Origin: Conchiformibius sp.
GTDB lineage: Bacteria > Pseudomonadota > Gammaproteobacteria > Burkholderiales > Neisseriaceae
Reading direction: 5' to 3'
Assembly: GCA_030537065.1 (NCBI GenBank)
Contig: JAUNOT010000006.1
Span: 1-33,361, forward strand
Length of the DNA stretch: 33,361 nucleotides
Shown: piece by piece, positions 24,579-33,361 of the stretch
Position numbering within the stretch: the stretch's first letter is position 1
Layout of the letters: the number at the start of each line of letters is the position of its first letter
Made by a program: the position numbers and the translations under genes
The notes under the pieces: generated by a model
Told to the model about the DNA's origin: nothing
Database searches by the model: none
What the model saw: the letters and a program-made list of their open reading frames with translations, nothing else

Positions 24579-25214
24579 TTACCCCTTTTTCGGCCGCATC
24601 AGCACCATATGCCGTTCGGCAGCCAGCATCGGTACTTCCAATTTATCCACCTGCACCACTTCCACCGTATCGGGTACGTGTTCCAGCTCTTCGTAAGGAT
24701 AAACGCCTTTCATGGCCGCCCAATAGCCGTTTTCATTGAGCAGGTGCTTGGTCAGGGCGATAAAGTCGTGCAACTCGGCAAAAGCACGGCTGGTGACCAC
24801 ATCTACTTTTTTATCGTGCATGGTTTCTACTCGTCCGGTTGCTACGGTAATATTGTTTAAACCCAATTCAATGGCTGCCTGCTGTAAAAAAGCGGTTTTT
24901 TTGGTATTGGCATCGAGCAGGGTAATCTGCAAATCGGGGCGGCAGATGGCGGTGGGAATACCCGGCATACCGCCGCCGGAACCGACGTCCATCAGCGTTT
25001 GTGCGTTTTGCACATAGGGCAGCAGGGTTAGGCTGTCCAGAATGTGATGGCTGAGCATGACCGGTTCGTCGTGCAGGGCGGTCAGATTATAGGTTTTATT
25101 CCATTTTTTCAGCAGGGCGGTATATTCCAGCAGCAGCAGTTGGCGGCTGATGCTCAAATCTATCTGCATTTGCGCCAAACCGTGTTGCAGGCGTTCTTTC
25201 AATTCGGCGGTCAT
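24579..25214 (-). CDS. rsmG: 16S rRNA m7G527 methyltransferase
   Basis: Methylates N7 of G527 in 16S rRNA using S-adenosylmethionine; loss causes low-level streptomycin resistance in many bacteria. 211 residues, normal length. The SAM-binding motif is LMDVGSGGGMPGIPTAI near residues 70-86, and TYNLTAL and VTSRAFAEL are family motifs. It is the first gene of an rsmG-parA unit, the conserved order next to many replication origins. Confidence 0.96.
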   Translation of the reverse strand: MTAELKERLQHGLAQMQIDLSISRQLLLLEYTALLKKWNKTYNLTALHDEPVMLSHHILDSLTLLPYVQNAQTLMDVGSGGGMPGIPTAICRPDLQITLLDANTKKTAFLQQAAIELGLNNITVATGRVETMHDKKVDVVTSRAFAELHDFIALTKHLLNENGYWAAMKGVYPYEELEHVPDTVEVVQVDKLEVPMLAAERHMVLMRPKKG

Positions 25215-25335
25215 ATTTTCCGTTCCTTAAATCAATTTAACGTTTCGGTGCGAATGCTAACGCAATTTGCGCCCAGCGTTAAGTGTCGGGGCGGATTTTT
25301 ACAGGCCTATCAACCGTGGTGTGGGATTTTTAGTG

Positions 25336-25352
25336 TTTCAGGCTGCCTGAAA
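25336..25352. repeat. DNA uptake sequence (palindromic, central T)
   Basis: TTTCAGGCTGCCTGAAA, nine bases from the stop codon of the first SEL1-like gene. Its counterpart in the duplicated copy lies at 26406-26422 with the central base changed to A. Confidence 0.82.
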
Positions 25353-25657
25353 AGCCTAAAATCAATGCTTTTTCACATATTCGCGCAAAGAACGCAGTAC
25401 TGCAGACGGCTGTGTCTCATCAGCAGGCATTTTATCGCTGGGTTTGGACAATACCAGCCATTCGGCCGCCAAACGTTCCGCTTCCGCCTGTTCCGCCGCC
25501 GACAAATCGTCTAACAGCCAAAAATATGGTTCGGGGCTGCCTGCTTCGCGCCCTGTCAGCCATGTGCTGCGGGCATATAGCCGCAATGCCTGTGCCGCTA
25601 CACGGTTTTGCGGAACGCCGATGCCGTGCTGGTAAGCTAGGCTTAAACGCCAAGCAT
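25336..25657. repeat. Near-identical 322-bp block shared with 26406-26727
   Basis: The 3' end of the first SEL1-like gene plus its DUS matches the 3' end of the second almost base for base, with a constant offset of 1070 and only scattered substitutions. Upstream of this block the two genes diverge sharply. Confidence 0.85.
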
Positions 25658-26366
25658 CATCATAAGCAATTAAATTGGGATTGTCTGTTTTCCAATTCGG
25701 AAAATTTATCATCATCCTATACCATGATGAGTATCTGTTACCATTTTTATCCGCGATGGGTGAACCACGCTGTTGCAGCCATTGCAATGTCCTGTCCCGC
25801 CACTCGGTTTTACCCGACGGGGCGACCGGACGGATATGTTCGGCATACATACGGCGCAAAGTATCAGGCAATTCCGCATAAGCCTGTGCATTACCCTGCA
25901 TCGCCAGTTTGCCGTGTATAAAAATACTGTTACGAAACTCGCCGGCTTCCTTCGCCGCTTGGCCATACACCAAATTTAATTTTTCATGTACCGGCAGATA
26001 ACGGATGCCGTAGGGGTCGGCATACGCACCCATCGCCGTTTTGGCACGATACAGCCAATCATACGCCTGCTTGGCATCTTTTTTGACACCTGTTCCCGAC
26101 AAATACATTTCACCCAAGCGCATAGCAAATAAGGGCATACTGGGATATTTTTCCGTGCCTTGGCGGTACAGTTTTAAGGTTTGTTTGTATTGTCCCTGCT
26201 GCGCCAAACGGTCGGCGCGTGCCAACAACGCCAGCGCGGCAGGGGCTTCGTGGCGGATTTCGGGGTCAATTCGATAGGAATACGTTTCGGCGGCAGGTGT
26301 GTCCGCCCATACGGAATTAAGGCACACCGCGCACAGCAGCGCGGTTAATATAGTTTTGATTTTCAT
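25362..26366 (-). CDS. Exported SEL1/TPR-like protein, paralogue A
   Basis: 334 residues with a signal peptide (MKIKTILTALLCAVCLNSVW followed by A), so it is probably periplasmic. Helical repeat segments resemble TPR/SEL1 units: ALLARADRLAQQGQYKQTLK, YRQGTEKYPSMPLFAMRLGE, MYLSGTGVKKDAKQAYDW, and near the C terminus WRLSLAYQHGIGVPQNRVAA. SEL1-like proteins usually mediate protein-protein contacts; no enzymatic motif is seen. A same-length paralogue lies directly upstream on the same strand. The C-terminal ~95 residues are nearly identical to it, whereas residues about 100-235 are much less similar. Confidence 0.85.
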   Translation of the reverse strand: MKIKTILTALLCAVCLNSVWADTPAAETYSYRIDPEIRHEAPAALALLARADRLAQQGQYKQTLKLYRQGTEKYPSMPLFAMRLGEMYLSGTGVKKDAKQAYDWLYRAKTAMGAYADPYGIRYLPVHEKLNLVYGQAAKEAGEFRNSIFIHGKLAMQGNAQAYAELPDTLRRMYAEHIRPVAPSGKTEWRDRTLQWLQQRGSPIADKNGNRYSSWYRMMINFPNWKTDNPNLIAYDDAWRLSLAYQHGIGVPQNRVAAQALRLYARSTWLTGREAGSPEPYFWLLDDLSAAEQAEAERLAAEWLVLSKPSDKMPADETQPSAVLRSLREYVKKH

Positions 26367-26405
26367 ATTTTGCTTTCAATAAAGTTTTGAGCTGTCGGAA
26401 ATGGT

Positions 26406-26422
26406 TTTCAGGCAGCCTGAAA
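26406..26422. repeat. DNA uptake sequence (palindromic, central A)
   Basis: TTTCAGGCAGCCTGAAA between the two SEL1-like genes, nine bases after the stop codon of paralogue B. It is the position-equivalent of the copy at 25336-25352. Confidence 0.82.
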
Positions 26423-26431
26423 GGCCTAAAA

Positions 26432-27436
26432 TCAATGCTTTTTCACATATTCGCGCAAAGAACGCATGACCGCAGACGGCTGTGTCTCATCAGCAGGCAT
26501 TTTATCGCTGGGTTTGGATAATGCCAGCCATTCGGCCGCCAAACGTTCCGCTTCCGCTTGTTCCGCCGCCGACAAATCGTCTAACAGCCAAAAATGCAGT
26601 TCGGGGCTGCCTTCTTCGCGCCCTGTCAGCCATGTGCTGCGGGCATACAGCCGCAATGCCTGTGCCGCTACACGGTTTTGCGGAACGCCGATGCCGTGCT
26701 GGTAAGCAAGGCTTAAACGCCAAGCATATTCAGGGGCTCGGCTTTGATTGTCCATTTCCCAATAAGGGGAATTTTCCATTATAGAATTCCATGATGAACG
26801 TCTGTTACCGTCTTCATCTGTTATTGGCAAACGGTGTTCCTGTAACCATTTTAACTTACTGTCGTGCCATTCTGCTTTGCCTGACGGGTCAAGCGGACGG
26901 ATATGCTCGGCATACATTCGGCGCAAATCATCAGGCAGCTCTGCATAGGCTTCGGCATCGCCCAATAGGGCAAATTTGTGTTTAATCGGCAAACCCTCCA
27001 TAAAACTCCCCGATTCCACCGCCGCTTTGCCAAGCAGAAACTCTATTTTAGGATAGACAGGCAAACGCGCGATGCCGTAGGCATCGCCGTAAACGGCTAC
27101 TGCAGCGTAGGACTGGCGCAGCCAATCATGCGCCTGCTTGGCATCTTTTTTGACCCCCATTCCTGACAAATACATTTCGCCCAAGCGCATAGCAAATAAG
27201 GGCATATCGGGATATTTTTTCGTGCCTTGGCGGTAGAGTGGCAAGGCTTGGTCGTATTGCCTCTGCTGTGCCAGATTGTCGGCGCGTTCCAGCAAGGCCA
27301 GTACGTCGGCAGGGATTTTGGCACGGACTTCAGACGCAATGTGATACAAAGGCATTTCGGCGGCGGACGCGCTGTCTGCCTGCGGAATGCAGCCTACTGC
27401 GCACAGCAGCGCGGCCAATACGGTTTTGATGTTCAT
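26432..27436 (-). CDS. Exported SEL1/TPR-like protein, paralogue B
   Basis: 334 residues, the same length as paralogue A. It begins MNIKTVLAALLCAVGCIPQA, a signal peptide; the Cys at 16 lies in VGC and might be a weak lipobox, but the following residue pattern does not settle this. Repeat-like segments are LLERADNLAQQRQYDQALPL, YRQGTKKYPDMPLFAMRLGE and MYLSGMGVKKDAKQAHDW. It probably arose with paralogue A by tandem duplication. The gap between them is 65 bp, so they may be co-transcribed. TTTGAAAGGAAAAT precedes the start. Function is unknown. Confidence 0.85.
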   Translation of the reverse strand: MNIKTVLAALLCAVGCIPQADSASAAEMPLYHIASEVRAKIPADVLALLERADNLAQQRQYDQALPLYRQGTKKYPDMPLFAMRLGEMYLSGMGVKKDAKQAHDWLRQSYAAVAVYGDAYGIARLPVYPKIEFLLGKAAVESGSFMEGLPIKHKFALLGDAEAYAELPDDLRRMYAEHIRPLDPSGKAEWHDSKLKWLQEHRLPITDEDGNRRSSWNSIMENSPYWEMDNQSRAPEYAWRLSLAYQHGIGVPQNRVAAQALRLYARSTWLTGREEGSPELHFWLLDDLSAAEQAEAERLAAEWLALSKPSDKMPADETQPSAVMRSLREYVKKH

Positions 27437-27506
27437 ATTTTCCTTTCAAAAAGGTTTGGCGGATACGCTTGATGCTGGGGCGAATCCGCCAAGTTTGAAA
27501 ACTGCT

Positions 27507-30500
27507 TTACAACAACACCCGTTCAATACCGCCGTTTTGGGTGTGGGCGACAAATTCGTCCTGCCAGTTTTCGCCCAAAATATATTTCGCCATTTCTACG
27601 ACAATATAATCGGCAGGCAGGTTGTTGTCGTCCGTATAGCGGCTCAAACCCTGCAAACAAGCGGGGCAGGAAGTCAGCATTTTCACATCGCCACGCTCGT
27701 TTTCAGGCAGCGCGGCAAGGTTTTTGGCGATTTCTTCCTGTTTGCGGAATTTGACTTGGCTGGCAATATCGGGGCGTTTAACGGCAAACATGCCGCTTTC
27801 GCCGCAGCAACGGTCGCTGGCAATCACGTTTTTGCCCATCAGCTCGCCTGCCAGTTGGGTCGCATCCATGGTTTTGATGGGGGAATGGCAGGGGTTGTGG
27901 TACAGGTATTGCCGTCCTTGTACGCCGTCCAGCTTAATGCCTTTTTCCAGCAAAAATTCGTGAATATCCACAATGCGGCAGTCGGGGAAAATGTCTTCAA
28001 AACGGTATTCCGCCAGCGAGTCGTAACACGTTCCGCAGCTGACGACCACGGTTTTAATATCCAGATAATTCAAAGTATTTGCCATGCGGTGAAACAAAAC
28101 GCGGTTGTCGGTAACGATTTGTTCGGCGCGGGCTTTGTCGCCGCCTGCGTTTTGCGGATAGCCGCAGCACAAATAGCCGGGGGGCAACACGGTTTGCACG
28201 CCTGCATGGTAGAGCATGGCTTGCGTTGCCAGCCCGACTTGGCTGAACAGCCGTTCCGAACCGCAACCAGGGAAGTAAAACACGGCTTCGGCATCTTCAG
28301 GCAGCGCGGGATTGCGGATAATCGGCACGGTTTTGGCGTCTTCAATATCCAGCAGGGCGCGCGCGGTTTTGATGGGAATATGGCGCGGCAAGGGGCGGTT
28401 GATAAAGTGGACGATTTGTTCGCGCACGGGGGTTTTGCGGGTGGTGGCTTTGGGGGCTTCTTTCTGTTTGTCTGCGCCGACAGGGAATTTTTGTCCCAAT
28501 TCGTAGGCAAAGTTTTGCAGTTTGAAACCGCCTTTGGCAACGGCTTGGCGCAACAGTTTGACGGCGCGGGGGTCTTTGGCATTGAGCAATGCCATGCCTG
28601 CGGCGGCGGCGGGGCTGAAACTTTGTTTGCCCGATTGTTTTAAAAAGTGGCGGATATCCACGGTTACATCGCCAAAGTCAATTTTGACGGGACAGGGTTT
28701 CACGCAGCGGTGGCATACGGTGCAGTGGTCGCCGATATTGCCCAATTCGTCAAAATGTTTCAGCGATACGCCGCGACGGGTTTGTTCTTCATACAAAAAC
28801 GCTTCCGCTAGCAAACCGACACCGAGGATTTTGTTGCGCGGGCTGTAGAGCAGGTTGGCGCGGGGGACGTGTGTGGAACACACAGGTTTGCATTTGCCGC
28901 AGCGCAGGCAGTCTTTGACGGCGTGGGTAATGCCGCCGAGCGCGGACTGTTCCATAATCAGCGATTCAAAACCCATCAGTTCAAAAGACGGGGTGTAGGC
29001 GTGGCGCAAATCCGAGCCTTTCATCAGCTTGTGGCGGTTAAAGCTGCCGTGCGGGTCAACCTTTTGTTTGTAATCCCAAAACGGCTGCATTTCTTCATCG
29101 CTTAAAAATTCCAGCTTGGTGATGCCGATGCCGTGTTCGCCCGAAATCACGCCGTTTAAGCTACGCGCCAAATCCATAATGCGGGCAACGGCACGGTGGG
29201 CGGTTTGCAGCATTTCATAGTCGTCTGAATTAACGGGGATATTGGTGTGGACATTGCCATCGCCCGCGTGCATGTGCAGGGCAACAAACACGCGCTGGCG
29301 CACCACGGCGGCGTGGATTTTGCCCAAACCCGCCATAATTTTGGCATCGGCGCTGCCGCTGAAAATTTCCGCCAAGGGTTTCATTACGTCTTCTTTGACC
29401 GATACGCGCAGGCGGAAATCGCGGAAGGCGGTAAAGCAGCTTTCGGCAGGATTGGCAGCGGGGTCGGCAAAGGCTTGTGCGCCGTAACGGTTTTGGTAAT
29501 CCGCCAAGGGCAAATCCATATTGTCCAACAGCCATTGCCAGCGTTCGCGCACGGTTTGGACGTGTGCCAAAGCGTGTTTGGCGCGGTCGCCCAGCAGTTC
29601 GCTTTTGGGTAAATCGGTGCCGAGCTGTTCAACGGGCAGGCTGCCTGAAAGGTAGGGAATCAGGGCATCGCACAGTTTGAGCTTGTTTTGAATGGACAAT
29701 TCAATATTGATGCGTTCAATGCCGTCTGAATAGCCGCCCAAGTTTTCCAAGGGAATCACCACGTCTTCATTGATTTTAAAGGCGTTGGTGTGGCGGGCGA
29801 TGGCGGCGGTGCGGCTGCGGTCCAGCCAAAAGGTTTTCCGCGCTTCGGGCGAAACGGCGATAAAGCCGTCGCCGTCACGCGCACGCGCCAGCTCGACAAT
29901 CTGTTCGGCGGCTGCCTGAACATCGGCTTCGTTGTCGGACACCACATCTGCCAGCAACACCATTTTCGGACGACCGCGCCCCGCCGCTTTGGTGGCATAA
30001 CCCACAGCGCGGACATAACGCCAGTCCAAATGTTCCAAACCCGCCAAACGCACAGACGGATGCCCCAAAATAAAATCGCGTACTTCCACAATAGACGGCG
30101 TGGCGTTGGCAACCGTGCCGAAAAATTCCATGCACACGGTGCGCGTGTGCGCGGGCATTTTGTGCAGCACAAACGCTGCGCTGGTAATAATGCCGTCCGT
30201 GCCTTCTTTCTGCACCCCCGGTAAACCGCTTAAAAATTTATCGGTTACGTCTTTGCCCAAGCCTTCTTTGCGGAAACGGCTGCCTGCGATTTCCAAACGC
30301 TCTGTTTTGGCAATGGTTTCGCCGTCTTCGCGCAGGGTGTGTACGTCAAATATGGCGGTTTCTTGGTCGTGGATTTTGCCGAAATTGTGGTTTACCCGTT
30401 CAATTTTCAGCCATTCGCCCTGCGGATTAACCATTTTCCACCACGCCAGATTGTCCAACGCCGTACCCCACAACACGGCTTTTTTGCCGCCTGCGTTCAT

Positions 30501-31340
30501 GGCGATATTGCCGCCCACGCAGCTGGCATCTGCCGAAGTCGGGTCCACCGCAAACACCAGCTTGGCGGCGTGTGCGGCTTCTTCCACACGCCGTGTCACC
30601 ACGCCCGCACCGCAGCGGATAATCGGGTGCGTACCTTCCAAACCCGCCAAGGCAACGTATTCCGCGCCGTGATGACGGTCTAATTTTTCGGTATTGATGA
30701 CCGCACTCATCGCGTCCAAAGGAATTGCGCCGCCTGTGTAACCCGTACCACCGCCGCGCGGGATAATGGTTAAATCCAATTCAATCAGGGCGCGTACCAA
30801 AGGGGCGATTTCGGCTTCGTTGTCGGGGTTAATCACCACAAAGGGATATTCCACGCGCCAGTCTGTCGCATCGGTAACGTGGCTTACCCGCGCCAAGCCG
30901 TCAAACATAATATTGTGTTTGGCGGTGATTTTGCTTAAACGGTTGAGGATTTGGCGGCGTTTGAGTTCGGTGGCGGCAAAGCCGTCTTCAAAACGGTTGA
31001 CCGCGCTTTCGGCTGCCTGAATCAGTTTTAACACTTCGCTGTTGTCGTCGCGGCGTTTGCGGATTTCGCCCAAACGGTGGCGCATTTCGCGCACCAGTGC
31101 GGCGCGGCGTTTGGGGTGTTCGAGCAAGTCGTCAATCAAATAGGGGTTGCGCTGTACCGCCCACATATCGCCCAACACTTCAAACAACATCCGCGCAGAA
31201 CGCCCCGTTTTGCGCTGCGAACGCAAACTTTGCAGGGTGTCCCACGCGGCATTGCCCAATAGGCGGCAGATGATTTCGCGGTCGGAATAAGAGGTGTAGT
31301 TATAGGGGATTTCGCGGATGCGGGTGGTGGTTGTGGTCAT
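27507..31340 (-). CDS. DUF3683-type FAD-linked oxidase fused to Fe-S and CCG domains
   Basis: 1277 residues from the ATG at 31340; the frame upstream to 31571 overlaps pyrG and a terminator and is excluded. Domains in order: DUF3683-like N terminus (about 5-185); FAD-binding domain with [12 protein letters not shown] near residue 195; FAD-oxidase C-terminal domain with [13 protein letters not shown] near 692 and GEHGIG; two 4Fe-4S clusters, [11 protein letters not shown] near 808 and [12 protein letters not shown] near 873; and two cysteine-rich CCG domains (CGYPQNAGG near 1058, RCCGESGMF near 1180). This is a GlcD/D-lactate dehydrogenase-type flavoprotein joined to a GlcF/heterodisulfide-reductase-like electron-transfer part. 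A 2-hydroxyacid, perhaps D-lactate, is the likely substrate, with electrons passed to quinone; that assignment is inference. A DUS at 29638-29649 lies inside the gene. Confidence 0.92.
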   Translation of the reverse strand: MTTTTTRIREIPYNYTSYSDREIICRLLGNAAWDTLQSLRSQRKTGRSARMLFEVLGDMWAVQRNPYLIDDLLEHPKRRAALVREMRHRLGEIRKRRDDNSEVLKLIQAAESAVNRFEDGFAATELKRRQILNRLSKITAKHNIMFDGLARVSHVTDATDWRVEYPFVVINPDNEAEIAPLVRALIELDLTIIPRGGGTGYTGGAIPLDAMSAVINTEKLDRHHGAEYVALAGLEGTHPIIRCGAGVVTRRVEEAAHAAKLVFAVDPTSADASCVGGNIAMNAGGKKAVLWGTALDNLAWWKMVNPQGEWLKIERVNHNFGKIHDQETAIFDVHTLREDGETIAKTERLEIAGSRFRKEGLGKDVTDKFLSGLPGVQKEGTDGIITSAAFVLHKMPAHTRTVCMEFFGTVANATPSIVEVRDFILGHPSVRLAGLEHLDWRYVRAVGYATKAAGRGRPKMVLLADVVSDNEADVQAAAEQIVELARARDGDGFIAVSPEARKTFWLDRSRTAAIARHTNAFKINEDVVIPLENLGGYSDGIERINIELSIQNKLKLCDALIPYLSGSLPVEQLGTDLPKSELLGDRAKHALAHVQTVRERWQWLLDNMDLPLADYQNRYGAQAFADPAANPAESCFTAFRDFRLRVSVKEDVMKPLAEIFSGSADAKIMAGLGKIHAAVVRQRVFVALHMHAGDGNVHTNIPVNSDDYEMLQTAHRAVARIMDLARSLNGVISGEHGIGITKLEFLSDEEMQPFWDYKQKVDPHGSFNRHKLMKGSDLRHAYTPSFELMGFESLIMEQSALGGITHAVKDCLRCGKCKPVCSTHVPRANLLYSPRNKILGVGLLAEAFLYEEQTRRGVSLKHFDELGNIGDHCTVCHRCVKPCPVKIDFGDVTVDIRHFLKQSGKQSFSPAAAAGMALLNAKDPRAVKLLRQAVAKGGFKLQNFAYELGQKFPVGADKQKEAPKATTRKTPVREQIVHFINRPLPRHIPIKTARALLDIEDAKTVPIIRNPALPEDAEAVFYFPGCGSERLFSQVGLATQAMLYHAGVQTVLPPGYLCCGYPQNAGGDKARAEQIVTDNRVLFHRMANTLNYLDIKTVVVSCGTCYDSLAEYRFEDIFPDCRIVDIHEFLLEKGIKLDGVQGRQYLYHNPCHSPIKTMDATQLAGELMGKNVIASDRCCGESGMFAVKRPDIASQVKFRKQEEIAKNLAALPENERGDVKMLTSCPACLQGLSRYTDDNNLPADYIVVEMAKYILGENWQDEFVAHTQNGGIERVLL

Positions 31341-31416
31341 GATGTGTTCGTATATAAAGGGGGAAAACAGGCGGATTGTAAAAGATTTTGCCGTTTTAAA
31401 GCGTGAAAAATATAAA

Positions 31417-31455
31417 CAGGCAGCCTGAAACGGTTTTTCCGTTTCAGGCTGCCTG
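31417..31455. terminator. DUS-pair hairpin terminator downstream of pyrG
   Basis: CAGGCAGCCTGAAACGG (31417-31433) is perfectly complementary to 31439-31455 with a TTTTT loop. It lies 10 bases after the pyrG stop codon on the bottom strand and is followed there by TTTATATTTTTC. It separates pyrG from the FAD/Fe-S gene. Confidence 0.82.
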
Positions 31456-31465
31456 AAAAACAGAT

Positions 31466-33094
<1,629 letters not shown>

Positions 33095-33118
33095 TTAAAA
33101 CCCGAGTTGGAATGCGCG

Positions 33119-33146
33119 ATTTTAGCGCAAAAAGCCCGAAAGCAAA
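33119..33146 (-). promoter_or_regulatory. Candidate pyrG promoter
   Basis: On the bottom strand TTTGCT (33141-33146), a 16-base spacer and TAAAAT (33119-33124), about 28 bases before the ATG. The -35 box is weak. Confidence 0.4.
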
Positions 33147-33153
33147 AGGGCGC

Positions 33154-33165
33154 AGGCTGCCTGAA
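33154..33165 (+). repeat. DNA uptake sequence (AGGCTGCCTGAA)
   Basis: Non-palindromic copy of the Simonsiella-type dialect, in the divergent gap between pyrG and the last gene. Confidence 0.8.
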
Positions 33166-33240
33166 AGCTGCTACTAGGCAGGATAAAAAGGTTAAATAAT
33201 ATTAAAATAAATTTGCTGAATTTGACTTTATTTACAAAAC

Positions 33241-33269
33241 TTGGCATAAGCATTGGTTATGATTATAAT
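33241..33269 (+). promoter_or_regulatory. Strong promoter for the gene at the right edge
   Basis: TTGGCA (33241-33246), exactly 17 bases, TATAAT (33264-33269). The -10 box lies within GATTATAATC, a perfect 10-bp palindrome flanked by A/T bases, which could be an operator, for example a Fur-like site. Transcription would start near 33276, about 42 bases before the start codon. Confidence 0.65.
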
Positions 33270-33317
33270 CGTCTACGCAACATAATTTTTAAAACGGATA
33301 ATTTTTAAGGATTCGGT

Positions 33318-33361
33318 GTGAGTATCCATAACATCCTAAGCCGTTCTGTTTCGGGCATCCT
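33318..33361 (+). CDS. Start of an unidentified gene, cut by the window edge
   Basis: A GTG codon is preceded by TAAGGA (33306-33311) at good spacing and by a near-consensus promoter. Only 14 codons are visible, reading MSIHNILSRSVSGI. That is too little to assign a family; the first residues do not look like a signal peptide. Confidence 0.55.
   Translation, partial: MSIHNILSRSVSGI

Noticed and set aside
27387-28643. Long top-strand open frame of 418 codons opposite the FAD/Fe-S gene
   Set aside because: It lies antisense to a gene whose domains are all intact. The composition is the mirror image typical of GC-rich shadow frames, and there is no ribosome-binding site or family motif.

Overview
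The window is a chromosomal segment from a member of the Neisseriaceae. The main evidence is about 28 copies of a DNA uptake sequence (DUS) of the AGGCAGCCTGAA / AGGCTGCCTGAA type. I recall these as the Kingella-type and Simonsiella-type dialects; both occur here, often fused into one palindrome. The gene content fits: gmk-rpoZ-spoT, a transaldolase next to a KpsF/KdsD isomerase, an iron ABC transporter, LctP, and a long DUF3683-type FAD/Fe-S oxidoreductase. I cannot name genus or species. Most of the sequence is ordinary housekeeping DNA with a few accessory insertions.

Layout. 1-4782: proS, then a pertactin-like autotransporter, ending in an 18-bp perfect inverted repeat. 4783-7080: kdsD and tal, divergent, separated by a Correia-like miniature element. 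7093-7959: an AT-rich, DUS-flanked pair (small secreted cysteine-bearing repeat protein and a divergent XRE-type regulator). 8006-11742: a small membrane-anchored protein, gmk, rpoZ and spoT, with a second copy of the miniature element before spoT. 11840-15836: a ferric-iron ABC transporter split into divergent fbpA and fbpBC, with a probable Fur site between them. 15902-19271: an operon of a BCCT transporter, a 44-residue single-span membrane protein and a carnitine/choline acyltransferase of the animal/fungal fold. 19540-23488: a lipoprotein, agmatinase and lactate permease. 23766-25214: rsmG-parA without parB. 25362-27436: two tandem SEL1/TPR-like exported paralogues whose 3' ends look homogenised. 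27507-33091: the FAD/Fe-S oxidoreductase and pyrG. 33318 to the end: the start of a further gene behind a near-consensus promoter.

How they work together. gmk, rpoZ and spoT link GTP supply, RNA polymerase and the stringent response. The fbp genes import iron. LctP would import lactate, and the FAD/Fe-S protein is a plausible 2-hydroxyacid oxidase, although they are separate units. The BCCT/acyltransferase operon suggests uptake and acylation of a quaternary-ammonium compound such as carnitine or choline. Paired, oppositely oriented DUS serve as hairpin terminators at several gene ends. The least explained items are the BCCT-microprotein-acyltransferase operon, the secreted-protein/XRE cassette, the miniature elements and the homogenised paralogue pair.
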